In this document: one piece after another, positions 1-11,400 of the stretch
How positions within the stretch are numbered: position 1 is the stretch's first letter
Layout: each line of letters opens with the position of its first letter
DNA from: Azolla caroliniana
Taxonomy: Eukaryota; Polypodiophyta
DNA length: 64,000 nucleotides
Direction: 5' to 3'
NCBI GenBank assembly: GCA_043228905.1
Contig: JBHGNT010000002.1
Coordinates: 9,548,001 to 9,612,000, forward strand
Program-made: the position numbers and the translations under genes
Notes under the pieces: model-generated
The model's database searches: none
Told to the model about the DNA's origin: nothing
What the model saw: the letters and a program-made list of their open reading frames with translations, nothing else

Positions 1-408
1 GCAATTATTCTAACCACTCAGAAATATGAAATAGTAATTATCTACAAGGATTGACTCGCACACCCTCCTCCATCCTTCAAAATATCAAAGTGTAATCATC
101 CTCTTGCAAACTTCATTTCAGTGTGTTGTTATATTTCTCCACATTTTTATACTCTCAACATATCAACCCTGTGTTTCCCACAGATTCCAAATTCCAACCA
201 GTAAAAGCAATATAAACCATTTGTTCACAGACAACAGTTTTTGTATTCAAAGTAATATTTTGTTGCAACCTGCATAGCAAGTGTTGAGGACCCGAGTTTT
301 TGAAGACTTGTGCAAAAACAATTTCTCAGTTTACTCTTGATTTATGCCACTGTACTAATTTTGTTCTTCTAAATACAGTACCAGAATGTCTCTAAAATTT
401 GGACCTAC

Positions 409-957
409 CTTCAAGCGCAATCTTCAAGGAATCCATAAACTCGGGAAACTCGATTTCTTCCACAGCTTTAAGTACATCCTCTGCGCTTATTATCTGCCAC
501 TTGGATTCTCGGCAGATGTCATTATCTCTGTAAATTTACAAAAAAGATGTGTCAAAAGACATGACCAACGTAATGCATCCGATCCCCTAGTACATGAATA
601 CTTTTTGAAGAAACAATAATGTGCAAAAATGTCTGCAATTTGAACACCTCATAGGTAGAAACAGAATCACAAAATCAATCAGCAAATTTTAATGGAGAAG
701 CAGAAGAGGCAAAAGCAGGAAAGGGCATGTGTGTGCGTGTGATCTCGTAGGTTGCAGAGAGGTAGTGGATGAAGACCTTGGCGCTCTCAGAGAAGGCGAG
801 AAGGGCTTCCTTGTGGAGAGGGATCTCCCGCATCCTCGTCATGCCCATCTCCTCTGCCTCTCTTCCTTTCGCTATTTCCGCAATCTTCGTCTTCACTACT
901 CTACGGACGAACGATCGCTCGAGGGAGATCCTCCCCTGCGCCTGCTGCATCCGCCAT
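409..957 (-). pseudogene. POLE3/DPB4-like histone-fold subunit (NF-YB11 type), broken
   Basis: Minus strand. In the POLE3/DPB4 family this protein pairs with a POLE4/NF-YC partner in DNA polymerase epsilon or chromatin accessory complexes in the nucleus. Exon 1 (957 down to 751) opens MADAAGAGEDLPRAIVR. The frame must then shift by one base near 904-908 to continue RVVKTKIAEIAKG and the family signature HKEALLAFSESAKVFIHY. Exon 2 (527 down to 409) gives NDICRESKWQIISAEDV and IEFPEFMDSL, matching the C-terminal half of the histone fold. The exon 2 acceptor (TTTACAG) and its donor (AAG|GTAGGT) are canonical. The donor expected after exon 1 reads CT instead of GT at 750-749, although the two exons join in frame there. 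No third exon is visible; it may lie beyond the left edge. Frameshift plus lost donor point to a pseudogene, or to sequencing errors in a live gene. Family identity is fairly sure; POLE3 versus another NF-YB-like member is less so. Confidence 0.72.
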
Positions 958-1045
958 CCCCTACCTCCCTCACGCTATGCCCTTGGGTATGTGTTATTAT
1001 CATAGTACGTAAAATTCGTGTTCGTCTGGCATAACATTCAGAAAA

Positions 1046-1255
1046 CGAATGTGATTGTTATTTAAACATTCTTGTGTTTTTTTTTTTTGCTTTTTTCTCA
1101 TTTTTTTAATGTTATTTTTGTTTTTTTCAAATTTTTAGGCTTATTTAAACGAATGCGAATGTTATTTAAACATTCTTGTGTTTTATTTTGCTTTTTTCTT
1201 ATTTTTTTAATGTTTCTTTTTTGTTTTTTTCAAATTTCTAGGCTTATTTACCTCA
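1046..1255. repeat. AT-rich tandem duplication, two units of about 100 bp
   Basis: Two adjacent copies each run from ACGAATG through GTTATTTAAACATTCTTGTG, poly-T tracts and CAAATTTxTAGGCTTATTTA. The first starts near 1046 and the second near 1151. They differ mainly in T-tract length. No coding function is seen between 958 and 1362. Confidence 0.7.
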
Positions 1256-1362
1256 TAATAAATAGTTAATCCAAAAGTATGGTATTTATCATTCTTTGGA
1301 GGGTGTTTTTCTTACGCAAATGCACGTATGGTACATATGGTTCATACTATGGTTATTATGAC

Positions 1363-2370
1363 TCATGAGTAAAGAGGACTCCTCAAAGTTTTAGCAGCTC
1401 CAATTTCTTTAAAGAGAACCAATAATAATAATTTGCATAAGACACTCACACACATACATAATAGAGAAGAGAGATAATAGTAGGGAAAGAAAGATATATT
1501 GACATCTTCTGAGGCCAAAAATTCGCCCATGATACGATCAGAAACGTTATTGTCAACATTTTGTAGTTTATTCTCTCTATGTTCTTTTAGCTCTAAGATA
1601 TATCTATAGTATCTAATAGTTGGGGAGGGTGGGAGGGGGACCGAGTATGTCTCAGATTTTGCCCTTATCTCGGCGTTAGTTGGACACTTGCTTGTAAAGT
1701 GGTACTCATCCTCTATCTCTATGTGACATAATCTACATATCCTTTCCTCTCGAGGAACTCCATTAGTACGACCATTCTCAATCTCAAGTTGGTGAGATGA
1801 TATTCTAAGTTGTCCAATGGTAACCCTTAATTCATTTGGTAAGAATGCATCTTGATATTTTGGTTCTGTAATAAAACCTAACTTAGAGAAGTGCATGAAG
1901 TGTTCCTTATAGTACAACGTTTTAGATGGGAGTGGCTCTATCAAGGTGATCCATTTATACCAAGTGTAAATTTGCCATATTTCTTGGCGTATTACTTTAT
2001 TACAGTCCTCATGAGAGATTAAAGTGTTATCAATCATGTGGTTGTACCTAAGGGGAGGTAGGTTATTAATGTCAAGAAGCCAACTCACCATCATGTCATA
2101 CCATGAGCTAGTATAGCCAGACTCATATAGTGATCGAGATGCCTCAAAAGCTTGATGAGATATCCTATCATGTGGTTGGCTATGTGTCCTATGAATAAAG
2201 ACTACACGTTGAAAAAGTGCTTCTACTAACATTGGGGGTAAAGTGAACTCAGCTCTAATAATGTCACGTGGTACTTTCGATTTGCTTCGAAGTTGACGTG
2301 ATAACATCATCATCAATGGGCTCTCTAATTGTGTCCACATGAAAGATGGTAGCCCTGGAGCCCAAACCAT
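1363..2370 (-). pseudogene. LINE 1 ORF2 C-terminal region with Cys/His finger
   Basis: An open stretch of 335 codons carries the end of the LINE polyprotein. It has the thumb and connection region (VWAPGLPSFMWTQLE) and then a finger CRLCHIEIEDEYHFTSKC near residue 215. The C-x2-C...E-D-E-x-H-F...C pattern is typical of LINE C-termini that bind template RNA. The last 60 residues are hydrophobic and probably lie beyond the real end. It is one of several frame-shifted pieces of the same ORF2. Confidence 0.75.
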
Positions 2371-2396
2371 TTATGCATACATGAGAGAGGGGGTCA

Positions 2397-4352
2397 CTAA
2401 TGAATCGAAGAGACACCCCTTAGTCTGTGGCTTTGAAAGTATGCATGGTGGCATTGTCTCTCTAAGAGAGAGAGGGATGCATGTCCGCTCGTAAGTCTAT
2501 CCTTCGTTGCCTGTGTCATCGAAAATTTACCGAAGCGAGCACTAAAACTGACTCCAAGATATACACATGATCCAACTACCTCAACTAGGCTATGGGAGAT
2601 GGTGAGGTGACACTTAGTTCTAAGTTGAGCCGATGTGTGGAAGATAAGGACTTTGGTTTTCCCTATGTTCACTACCAATCCTTGTTGTGTGCAAAAATCA
2701 TCTAAGGCATTAAGGTGCCTTTGTAGGTCGTGTTCAGACCCAGAGAGCAAAACTATGTCGTCTGCATTGAGCAAGATACAAACCTACGTACCCCCAAGGA
2801 CTACTCAGTTGCCTCCTTTACAAGAAATAAAATTCGTGATCTCATTAATGTAGATCCTAAAAAGAGTTTATGATAGGGGGCAACCTTGTTTTACACCAAT
2901 AGTGCTAGTGAAGCAATTGGATAGGCCACCTGGGCATCGTACACACCCAGAGACTTGCTCATATAGTGCATAGATGACCCAAATCATGTCACCTAGTATC
3001 TTGAAACTTTTGAGCCTATCAAACAACCGCTCTCTAGGGACTATGACAAAGTCTTTGTGAAAGTCCACAAAACAACAATATAATTTCTTCTTGCGAGCCT
3101 TTGTCTGGTCAATTAAGCATCTAATTGTGAAGACATGACCAATATTAGAGAAGGCTCGTCTAAAGCCAGCCTGTTCAGGTCCTCAAAGGTTTAAGGTCTC
3201 CATATAATCGTTAAGCTTTGCTTCCATTACTGCACCATATAATTTAGCGAGTGTATGAACTATCATAATGGTCCTATATGTATTTGGGTCCATGAGGTCC
3301 CCTCCTTTGTGTATGGGAGCCACTGTATTGTGTTCATGGTCCACTATGGTGGAAATCCCTCGGCAAGGGCACGATTGAACGTTAGAGTTAGAAAGGGAGC
3401 TAGGAACTCTCAAGCATATATGATGTGTTATGCTCGCAATCCTGTGTGGTCCATGGACTTTCTATGTTTTAATTTCTTTATGACCTTCATGACCCTAGAG
3501 GTCGTGAAAAGTGTCCCCATGGTAGGTCGGGGTGTAGAAGGCATTGGAATGGGTAGTTGGTTTGGGACTTGGTAAAGTCTCTTTATATATGTGTGCCAAG
3601 AGTTGGGATCGTCGATGGGTCCTTGTGGACTTGGTTCCCGTAGTCTCTTCCGTGCAGTTGCACAATCGCTACTCACGAGCATATGGTAGAGTTCCCAATA
3701 TTGGGATGCCTCCCACATTCGTCTCTTATAACGTGTCATCTTGCGAGTACCACTGAGTTGCGATACTGTAAGTTGTCTATGTAAGTCCCTACAATCCTCA
3801 TCATACCATCTATTATGTGGCATAGACCCTACTCTACCTTCATTGGAGTGTTTCATATATGGGAAACTACTAATTGATGCGGAATGAAGGATGTGTTGAG
3901 TTTTGTAGTAAGGCTTTTTAAAGGTAAGGAGGAATGAAGAGAGGAGAGATGGGCCTGAACATGTCGGGAGTATACGTCAGAGAGCTCATGTGTGAAATGT
4001 ATTGTGGTGTGATGGCTTGGTTGGTTAGAGTTGGTGACGTTGGAGATATCGCATTTTAGCTCAAAGTATAAGAAACTATGGTCCGCGCCAATAGAACATG
4101 GGGCCACCCGGAAGGAGTTAATCATGTGGATAGCTTCAAGGCATCCTAATAGATAATCAACTATGCTTTCCCTCCTCCACGTGGGAAACATGTGAGCTCT
4201 TCCAAGCCTTGCCAATTGGTTAAACCATTATATATGATCATCGGGTGCCGAATGCCAAGTTCAAGCACATGATGGCCAAAGCTCTTGGCTTCCGCACCTT
4301 GATCTTTTGATCCACGTGTGGTACCTATGTCTAAAGGATCGACATTTACCAT
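2397..4352 (-). pseudogene. LINE 1 reverse transcriptase (broken)
   Basis: The RT domain is spread over several frames. From 5' to 3' these hold HRKSMDHTGLRA (about 3430), DPNTYRTIMIVHTLAKLYGA (about 3300), a degraded catalytic block DFHKDFVIVPRERLFDRL (about 3050), GVKQGCPLS (about 2870) and NADDIVLLS (2774), where LINEs normally have YADD. The first palm aspartate context and the tyrosine of YADD are altered. With the frameshifts this rules out activity. Confidence 0.8.
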
Positions 4353-4388
4353 TTCTAGGTTTCTATCAATTTGAAATATTGTGCATTG

Positions 4389-4745
4389 TTAGGAATGGGT
4401 TCTCGCATTGAAATCTCCTACAAGGAAGACTTCTCCTTGGGAAGAATATCGAATTATGTCATTTGATAAAGGTTCGTATGGAGGAGGCCCATGTGGCACT
4501 CCTTCATCAATTAATCTTGCCTCTCCTGCCATATCATAATGGGATCCTTTCGGGGGAAAGTAACAAATGGCGAAAAATACTACCTGGTCCTTGTTAATGA
4601 AGGCTTTCACCCATATAAAACGAACTTTTGGGTCTATCCTTAGTATTTCTATCGTATTATGTAGCTCTCTCCGAAACAATATTGCAACACCTTCAGATCC
4701 TCTAGTAGTGTGTCGACATGAGGTTTGTCTAAATACGGACTCCCA
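4389..4745 (-). pseudogene. LINE 1 endonuclease domain (C-terminal part)
   Basis: The reading contains RGSEGVAILFRRELHN, AICYFPPKGSHYD and VFLVGDFNART. The GDFN motif is the usual C-terminal catalytic block of the exonuclease-endonuclease-phosphatase fold that nicks target DNA for LINEs. Only part of the domain is readable. The stretch from 4746 to 5040 is too decayed to read with confidence. Confidence 0.75.
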
Positions 4746-5105
4746 ATGAAATCCTTCGACTCATGGGAGTCCTCTACTTGGGCATTGGTGTGTTTCTCCC
4801 AAGAAAAGTATATATGATACCTTTAATATCTCCTCTAGGCGGTCGGGGTGTGTCCAGAGTGCGTCGTTACAATTCCATAAGCTCATCCTAAGTGTATTTT
4901 CTATCACATGGGCTGCATGCCATCAATTAGTAGCGCGATCATTTATTATCACTCATCCGTCTCGATAAAAGGTGTGATGCCCTTCTTTACGGGGCTTCCA
5001 TGACTCATGGCATACAACTTTTGCGGTGCTCAATTTGCATCTTAGTGAGGTCTTCATTTAGATAGATAGGGTTCCCACCTAATCCTCGAAGAATTGGTCT
5101 CTTCT

Positions 5106-5653
5106 TGTTAGGATCGACCGGCCACAACCTGTTTCGACATTCGTATATCTAGGTGCAAAGAAAACGAGCAAGGTAATGAGCAGACATAAACGAGGTGAGA
5201 AAACGAAAAACAAAGACACAAGATATTTAACGTGGAAAACCCGAACTGGGAAAAACCATAGAGGTCCACAAACCCCGAGAAATAGAATCACTAATAATGA
5301 GGAGAAGTACAAATAAGAAGCTCGGAGGCAATGACCTCGAGATCTTCTTCGTCTAACAGATGGTTGCTAAGTTACTACTCTCACTCTCACTCTCACAGTT
5401 ATAGAGGCAACTCCCCCACACGTAACAAAGATCAACTACTACCTAACATAAAGTTTGCCCTAGTTGCTTATATACTACAACAACTTTCAGGCTATTTACA
5501 AATATAGCCCACAAGGGGCACATTCAAACTATTTACATATATGGTCTCCCGATTTTGGTTTCGGTTTTCGATCTCAGCCTCGGCCGAAATACTCATTCAC
5601 TCCATCCGATTCAGTTCCTTCTCTTCCCATCCGGAGGGACCTATTTCCCAACA
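5106..5653 (-). repeat. 3' LTR of copia element A
   Basis: It starts TGTTAGGATCGACC and ends TTTCCCAACA on the plus strand. A purine tract on the minus strand (5654-5666) precedes it, as expected for plus-strand priming. It matches the LTR at 15710-16277 and, in reverse, the solo LTR at 37875-38410. Confidence 0.92.
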
Positions 5654-6119
5654 AAATCCCCATTCACTCTGACATGGGGTACTTGTCCAATCCGACTCTT
5701 TGTCGGCACGAATTCAGTTTCTTGGTCGACATCACCTTCATCAGCATGTATGACCCATTGTCATTCATGTGGATCCTTACCAAAGCAAAATCCTTTTCTT
5801 CTACTTGCTCTCGGAACCAATGGTATCTTCTTTGGATGTGCTTGGTCCTCGAATGGTAGGCGGCATTTTTCGCATGGTGGATGACACTTTGGTTATTGCA
5901 ATGGAGTCAGAATTCCTCTTGCCGAATTCCCAACTCTCCGATGAATTCCCTCATCCAAATCACTTCCTTGTTGGCTTCCTCTGCGACCATATACTCGGCT
6001 TCCGTGGTCGACAACGCCACAGCCTTCTACAGCCTCAATTGCCACGAAACAGCTCCCCCTGCATAAGTCATCACGTATCCGGACGTGGATCGGCCGGTAT
6101 CCACATCAACCGACATATC
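5654..6119 (-). pseudogene. Element A RNase H end (broken)
   Basis: This is the 3' end of the copia polyprotein. On the minus strand it parallels the RNase H of element B (STTEAEYMAA region) but in broken frames. It is cut by the solo LTR at 6120 and resumes on the far side at 6789-6793, the ATATC duplication. Confidence 0.75.
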
Positions 6120-6788
6120 TGTTGAAAAAAAACAGCGCTCGGCCACAACCTAGGAATAGGATCAACTCACAGAAAATAGGAAATACAAAGTACACGAAGA
6201 CTTTCGAGAGAAGAGTACACAGGATATTTTACGTGGAAAACCCTAAATGGGAAAAACCACGGGAGTCCTCAAACTCCAACTATCACTATGAACAGAGATG
6301 TACAATGGTGAAGCTTCAAGGCAACAACCTTGAGCTCACTGTCTTCGCCACAGGCGGCGGTAATACACAGAGGCGACGACCTCCTCGTTTCTCTCTCTCT
6401 CTCTCTCTCGGCTGCTCTCACTTCGCTCCCTCTAAGTGGAAAACAGAAAATGAACAACAACTAAAAACTGTTTGCCCTAAGTCATATTTATACACATATG
6501 ACTTTCGGGCTATTTACAAATGTAGCCTCAAGGGCTCTTGGCAAACATATTCACAAATATGTCCCCGCATCCGGATCTCTCTCCGGGTACATTCGGCATC
6601 CGGCTCCGTAACCGGGGTCTTCATCATCCGGCTCCGTAGCCGGGGTCTTCCTCATCCGGCTCCGTAGCTGGGGTATTCATCATCCGGCTCCGTAGCCGGG
6701 GTCTTCGTCATCCGGCTCCGTAGCCAGCAACCGGGCTTGCCGTCATTTATCTCCGGACATCCCATCCGGAGGGACCGAAATCCCAACA
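6120..6788 (-). mobile_element. Solo LTR of copia family B
   Basis: 669 bp from TGTTGAAAA to CCCAACA, related to both LTRs of element B. A perfect duplication ATATC (6115-6119 and 6789-6793) brackets it, so it is a solo LTR left by recombination after a real insertion into element A. A minisatellite of about 30 bp built on CATCCGGCTCCGTAGCCGGGG lies at 6597-6735. Confidence 0.93.
6597..6735. repeat. Minisatellite inside the family-B solo LTR
   Basis: About five head-to-tail units of about 30 bp read CATCCGGCTCCGTAGCC followed by GGGGTCTTC or a variant. The homologous stretches in element B (8193-8340 and 12973-13123) have different unit number and sequence. Confidence 0.8.
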
Positions 6789-7732
6789 ATATCTGAATCC
6801 GTATAACCTTCTAGTGTGGGGTTACCCGAGCCGAATCGAAGACACACATTCGAGGTGCCTCTCAAGTACCCGAAGTATCCACTTCACAACAGCCCAATGC
6901 TGTCTTCCGGGATTGCTCATATATCGACAGACTTCCCCGACTGTGTATGCAATGTCCGGCCTTGTACACACCATTGTGTACATTAGGCTTCCGACTATCA
7001 AGGCATAAGGGACTTTTGAAATCTCAGACTTCTCGGTTTTCGATTTCGGACATTGTGTCACAGATAGTTTGTTGTTTGTCAACAGTGTCGAACCGACTGG
7101 TTTCGCACTTTCCATGCCGAATCTCTGGAGCACTTTTGTCACATGACAGCCATAGTAGTTTCTTTGTTCGATCGAAGCCTCTGATTTTCTTCGGGTCCTA
7201 TCCAACAATCAACATGTCATCAACATAAAACATAAGTATGAGAAAAACTCCTCCATCATACTTCTTGACAAAGACGCAATGATCGGCTTGTGTCTTGCCG
7301 AAACCGTGATCCACCATGAAGGATTCAGATTTTCGGTACCATTGTCGAGGTGCCTACTTCAGCCCATACAAGCTCTTTCTCAATTGACATACCAGGTTCT
7401 CTTTACCTTTCTCCACGAATCCTTCCGACTGGTGCATATATATCTCTTCCTCCAAATCTCCATGAAGGAAGCCATTCTTGACGTTCAGTTGTTCGACTTC
7501 GAGATCCATGTTGGCCGCGATGCTCAGCAATGTTCGGATTGACGTCATCTTTACGACCAGGGCAAATACTTCGTCAAAATCCTCACCCTTCTTTTTCTGA
7601 AAACCTTTCACAACAATTCATGCTTTGTATCTGGGTGGATTCCCGCCATCTCCCAATTTCAACTTGTATACCCATTTATTTCATAGTGCCTTCTTCCCTT
7701 TCAGCAATTGGGTCAATTCATATGTGTGGTTC
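6789..7732 (-). pseudogene. Element A reverse transcriptase segment (broken)
   Basis: Minus-strand pieces hold GFQKKKGEDFDEVFALVVKM, IYMHQSEGF, RKSLYGLK (7611-7354) and then VPYALIVGSLMYTMVCTRPD and YMSNPGRQHWAVVKWIL (7208-6822). This is the copia RT palm and the link to RNase H. A frameshift follows the first piece. The segment ends where element B inserted. Confidence 0.85.
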
Positions 7733-7997
7733 TGTTGAAAAACGGTGCTCGGCCACAACCGAGGAATAGGATCAACTCCAGAAAACAGGAAATACAAAGT
7801 ACACGAAGACTATAGAGAGAAGAGTACACAGGATATTTTACGTGGAAAACCCTAAATGGGAAAAAACCACGGGAGTCCTCAACCTCCAACTATCACTATG
7901 AACAGAGATGTACAATGGTGAAGCTTCAAGGCAACAACCTTGAGCTCGCTGTCTTCGCCACAGACGGCGGTACTACACAGAGGCAACGACCTCTTCG

Positions 7998-8029
<32 letters not shown>

Positions 8030-8397
8030 ACGGCTGCTCTTGCTTCGCATGAAAAATAAGCAACAGATAAAAACTGTTTGCCCTAAGTCATATTTATACA
8101 CATATGACTTTCGGGCTATTTACAGATGTAGCCTCAAGGGCTCTTGGCAAACATATTCACAAATATGTCCCCGCATCCGGATCTCTCTCCGGGTACATTC
8201 GGCATCCGGCTCCGTAACCGGGGTCTTCATCATCCGGTTCCGTAACCGGGTACTCTTCATCATCCGGATCCGCATCCGGGTACACTTCATCCGGCTTCAT
8301 GCCGGGTACTCTTCATCATCCGGTTCCGTAACCGCAACCGGGCTTGCCGTCATTTATCTCCGGGGACATCCCATCCGGAGGGACCGAAATCCCAACA
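7733..8397 (-). repeat. 3' LTR of element B
   Basis: It starts TGTTGAAAAACGG and ends CCCAACA in plus orientation. A minus-strand G-rich tract (complement of AACTCCCCC at 8398-8406) serves as polypurine tract. It includes a CT microsatellite (7999-8024) and the CCGG-rich minisatellite (about 8193-8340). Confidence 0.95.
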
Positions 8398-8407
8398 AAC
8401 TCCCCCT

Positions 8408-11400
8408 TCACTTCGGCATGGGATGTCTCTCCAATCCGATCCTCTTCCGGCATGCTTCAAGCTTGTCGGGTGTGAGCACCTTGGTCAGCATATCCGACCC
8501 GTTCTCGTCCGTGTGGATCTTTGTCAGCACGAACTCCTTGTCTTCTATCCTTTCCCGGATCCAGTGATATCTTCGCTGGATGTGCTTCGTCCGGGAGTGA
8601 TAGGCCGCGTTCTTCGCAAGGTGGATTGCACTTTGACTGTCGCAGTAGAGTCGGTACTCCTCCTGCCGGATACCGAGCTCTCTAATGAAGTCCTTCATCC
8701 ATATTACTTCCTTGCCGGCTTCAACAGCTGCCATGTACTCCGCCTCCGTGGTTGACAACGCAACCGTCTTCTGCAGCCTCGACTGCCACGAAACAGCTCC
8801 CCCTGCATACGTCATCACATACCCTGATGTGGACCGGCTGGTATCTGCATCAGCCGACATATCCGAATCGGTGAAGCCGTCGAGTTCGGGCTTACCGGAG
8901 CCGAATCGGAGGCACACGTTTGTCGTGCCCTTCAGGTATCAGAGTATCCACTTGACCGCGTTCCAGTGCTCCTTGCCGGGATTGCTCATGTACCGGCTCA
9001 CCACTCCGACTGCATATCCTATGTCCGGTCTCGTACACACCATGGCGTACATCAAGCTCCCGACGGCTGAGGCATACGGCACTTTCATCATATCCTCCTT
9101 TTCAGCCTTTGTCTTGGGACTTTGCTTGCTGGACAGCTTGCAGTTTGCCGGGAGGGACGATCCGACCGGTCTTGCTTCCGACATGTTGAACCGGTGAAGC
9201 ACCTTCGTCACGTACTTCTCCTGTGACAGCCACAACTGCTTCTTCTTCCGGTCCCGGATGATGTGCATCCCTAGTATTTGCCTCGCCGGACCCAGGTCCT
9301 TCATTGAGAAGGTTCGGTGAAGAGCCTTCTTCAGCATCCGTATCTTGACCTGGTCCCGTCCGACGATCAACATGTCGTCCACGTACAGGAGGAGTATTAG
9401 AAAGTCTCCTCCTTCGAACTTCTTCACAAACACGCAGTGGTCGGACTGCGTTTTGAGATACCCTTCGTCGGTCATGAAGGAGTCGAACTTCCGGTACCAT
9501 TGCCGGGGAGCCTGTTTCAGTCCGTAAAGGCTCTTCTTCAACCGGCATACCAGGTGCTCCTTCCCTTTCTTCTCGAATCCTTCCGGTTGCTGCATGTAGA
9601 TCTCTTCATCGAGGTCACCGTGAAGGAATGCCGTCTTCACGTCCATCTGTTCTATTTCGAGGTCCATGCTTGCCGCTATGCTCAGCACCGTCCGGATGGA
9701 GGTCATCTTCACTACCGGGGCAAATATCTCGTCAAAGTCGACGCCCTTCTTCTGCTGGAACCCCTTCACCACGATCCTGGCTTTGTATCTCGGGGGGTTT
9801 CCGGCATCTCCCGGTTTCAGCTTGAACACCCACTTGTTTCGAAGTGCCCGCTTTCCTTTCGGCAACTCCACAAGTTCATATGTGTGGTTCTCATGCAGGG
9901 AATCCATCTCGTCCTGCATGGCACTCAACCACCTGCGGCTCTGGGTGTCGTGCTTTGCTTCTTCAAAGCTCTCCGGCTCCCCCTCATCGGTTAGCAGCAC
10001 GTGCTCTGGATCCGGAAATCTCCGGGGGGCCCTTCTCTCTCTTAGAGGGTATCTCCGTTCCGGAGCTTCGGTAACCGGTTCTTCCGATTCTTCTTCATCC
10101 GAATCCATTTCGGGATCGGGGCCGGTTCCGGTATCATTTTCGTCTTCTTCGGCCGGTTCTGTTTCTTCACCGTCTTCGGCCAGATCCTCGAGTGCTAACC
10201 GGTCCCTTGCCGGTCGGGACTGCTCCTCGTAGAGTTGATCCTCACCGGTCGACTTGGAGCTCTTCATCTTCTTCTCCGACTCCCAGTCGGCAAGTGTCTT
10301 GTCCTCCATGAAGATGATGTCTCGACTCCTGAATATCTTCTTGTCGACCGGGTCCCATACTCGGTAGCCGAACTCGTCGTCGCCGTAACCGAGGAATATG
10401 CATGGCCGGGTCTTTGGATCTAGCTTTCCTCTCCGGTCCTTTGCCACATGCACGTATGCGAGACACCCGAACACCTTCAGATGCCGGTAGGATACTTCCC
10501 TACCGGTCCACACTCTCTGCGGCGTGTCTCCGTCCAAAGGTACTGAGGGTGATCTATTTATCACATATGTCGCCGTCGACATTGCCTCAGCCCAAAATCC
10601 CTTGGGTAATTTCGCATGCGCCAGCATACTCCGGACCCTCTCCATTATGGTCCGGTTCATCCTCTCGGCCAGCCCGTTCAGTTCCGGCGTCTTCGGCACA
10701 GTAAACTCGAGCCGGATTCCCTTCGAGCGACAGTACTCCTGGAACTGCCCCCGGTATTCCCCTCCGTTATCCGCTCGTATCGCTTTCAGCTTCTTGCCGG
10801 ATTCTCTTTCCACTCTCGCGTGGAGTTCTTTGAAGACAGACAACACTTGGTCCTTTGTCTTCAACGGTGCCGACCACAGCTTCCGGCTGTGATCATCAAT
10901 GAAAGTTACGAAGTACTGGGCTCCGCCATGTGACTTCGTTTCTACCTGACACACATCAGTGTGCACCAACTCCAATGGTGCGCTACGTCTCGTCGGTGGC
11001 CTTGAGTGGAAGGAGGTTCGGTTCTGCTTACCGGCCAGGCAATCGGTGCACTTCTCCAGATGCACATGCTTCACTGGAATGAGGTTGTCTTCTGCAAGCC
11101 TCTTCATCCCCTTCTCGCTCATGTGGCACAGTCTCTTGTGCCACAGCTCACCGGCAGTGTCGGCTGCCACGTTCAGCTCCTCCGGACATAGCCGGGAATT
11201 CATCAGGTACAGTGTGTTGACCTTCCGGGCCCGAGCCACAATCAGGCTCCCTTTGCTGAACTTCATGACACCGTTCCGGATGCTACCCGTGTAGCCTTCA
11301 TCATCTAGCCTCCCGGCCGAGATCAGGTTCAATCGGACCTCCGGAACGTGTCGTACATCCTTCAGCAGCATCTTGCATCCGGTCGGGGTTGTCAACCACA

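Noticed and set aside
386-619. Plus-strand 77-codon frame
   Set aside because: It lies opposite exon 2 of the POLE3-like gene, whose residues match a known family; the plus frame matches nothing.
6597-6735. CRISPR-like array of about 30-bp repeats
   Set aside because: No unique spacers between repeats, inside a plant LTR, and shared with other LTRs; it is a minisatellite.
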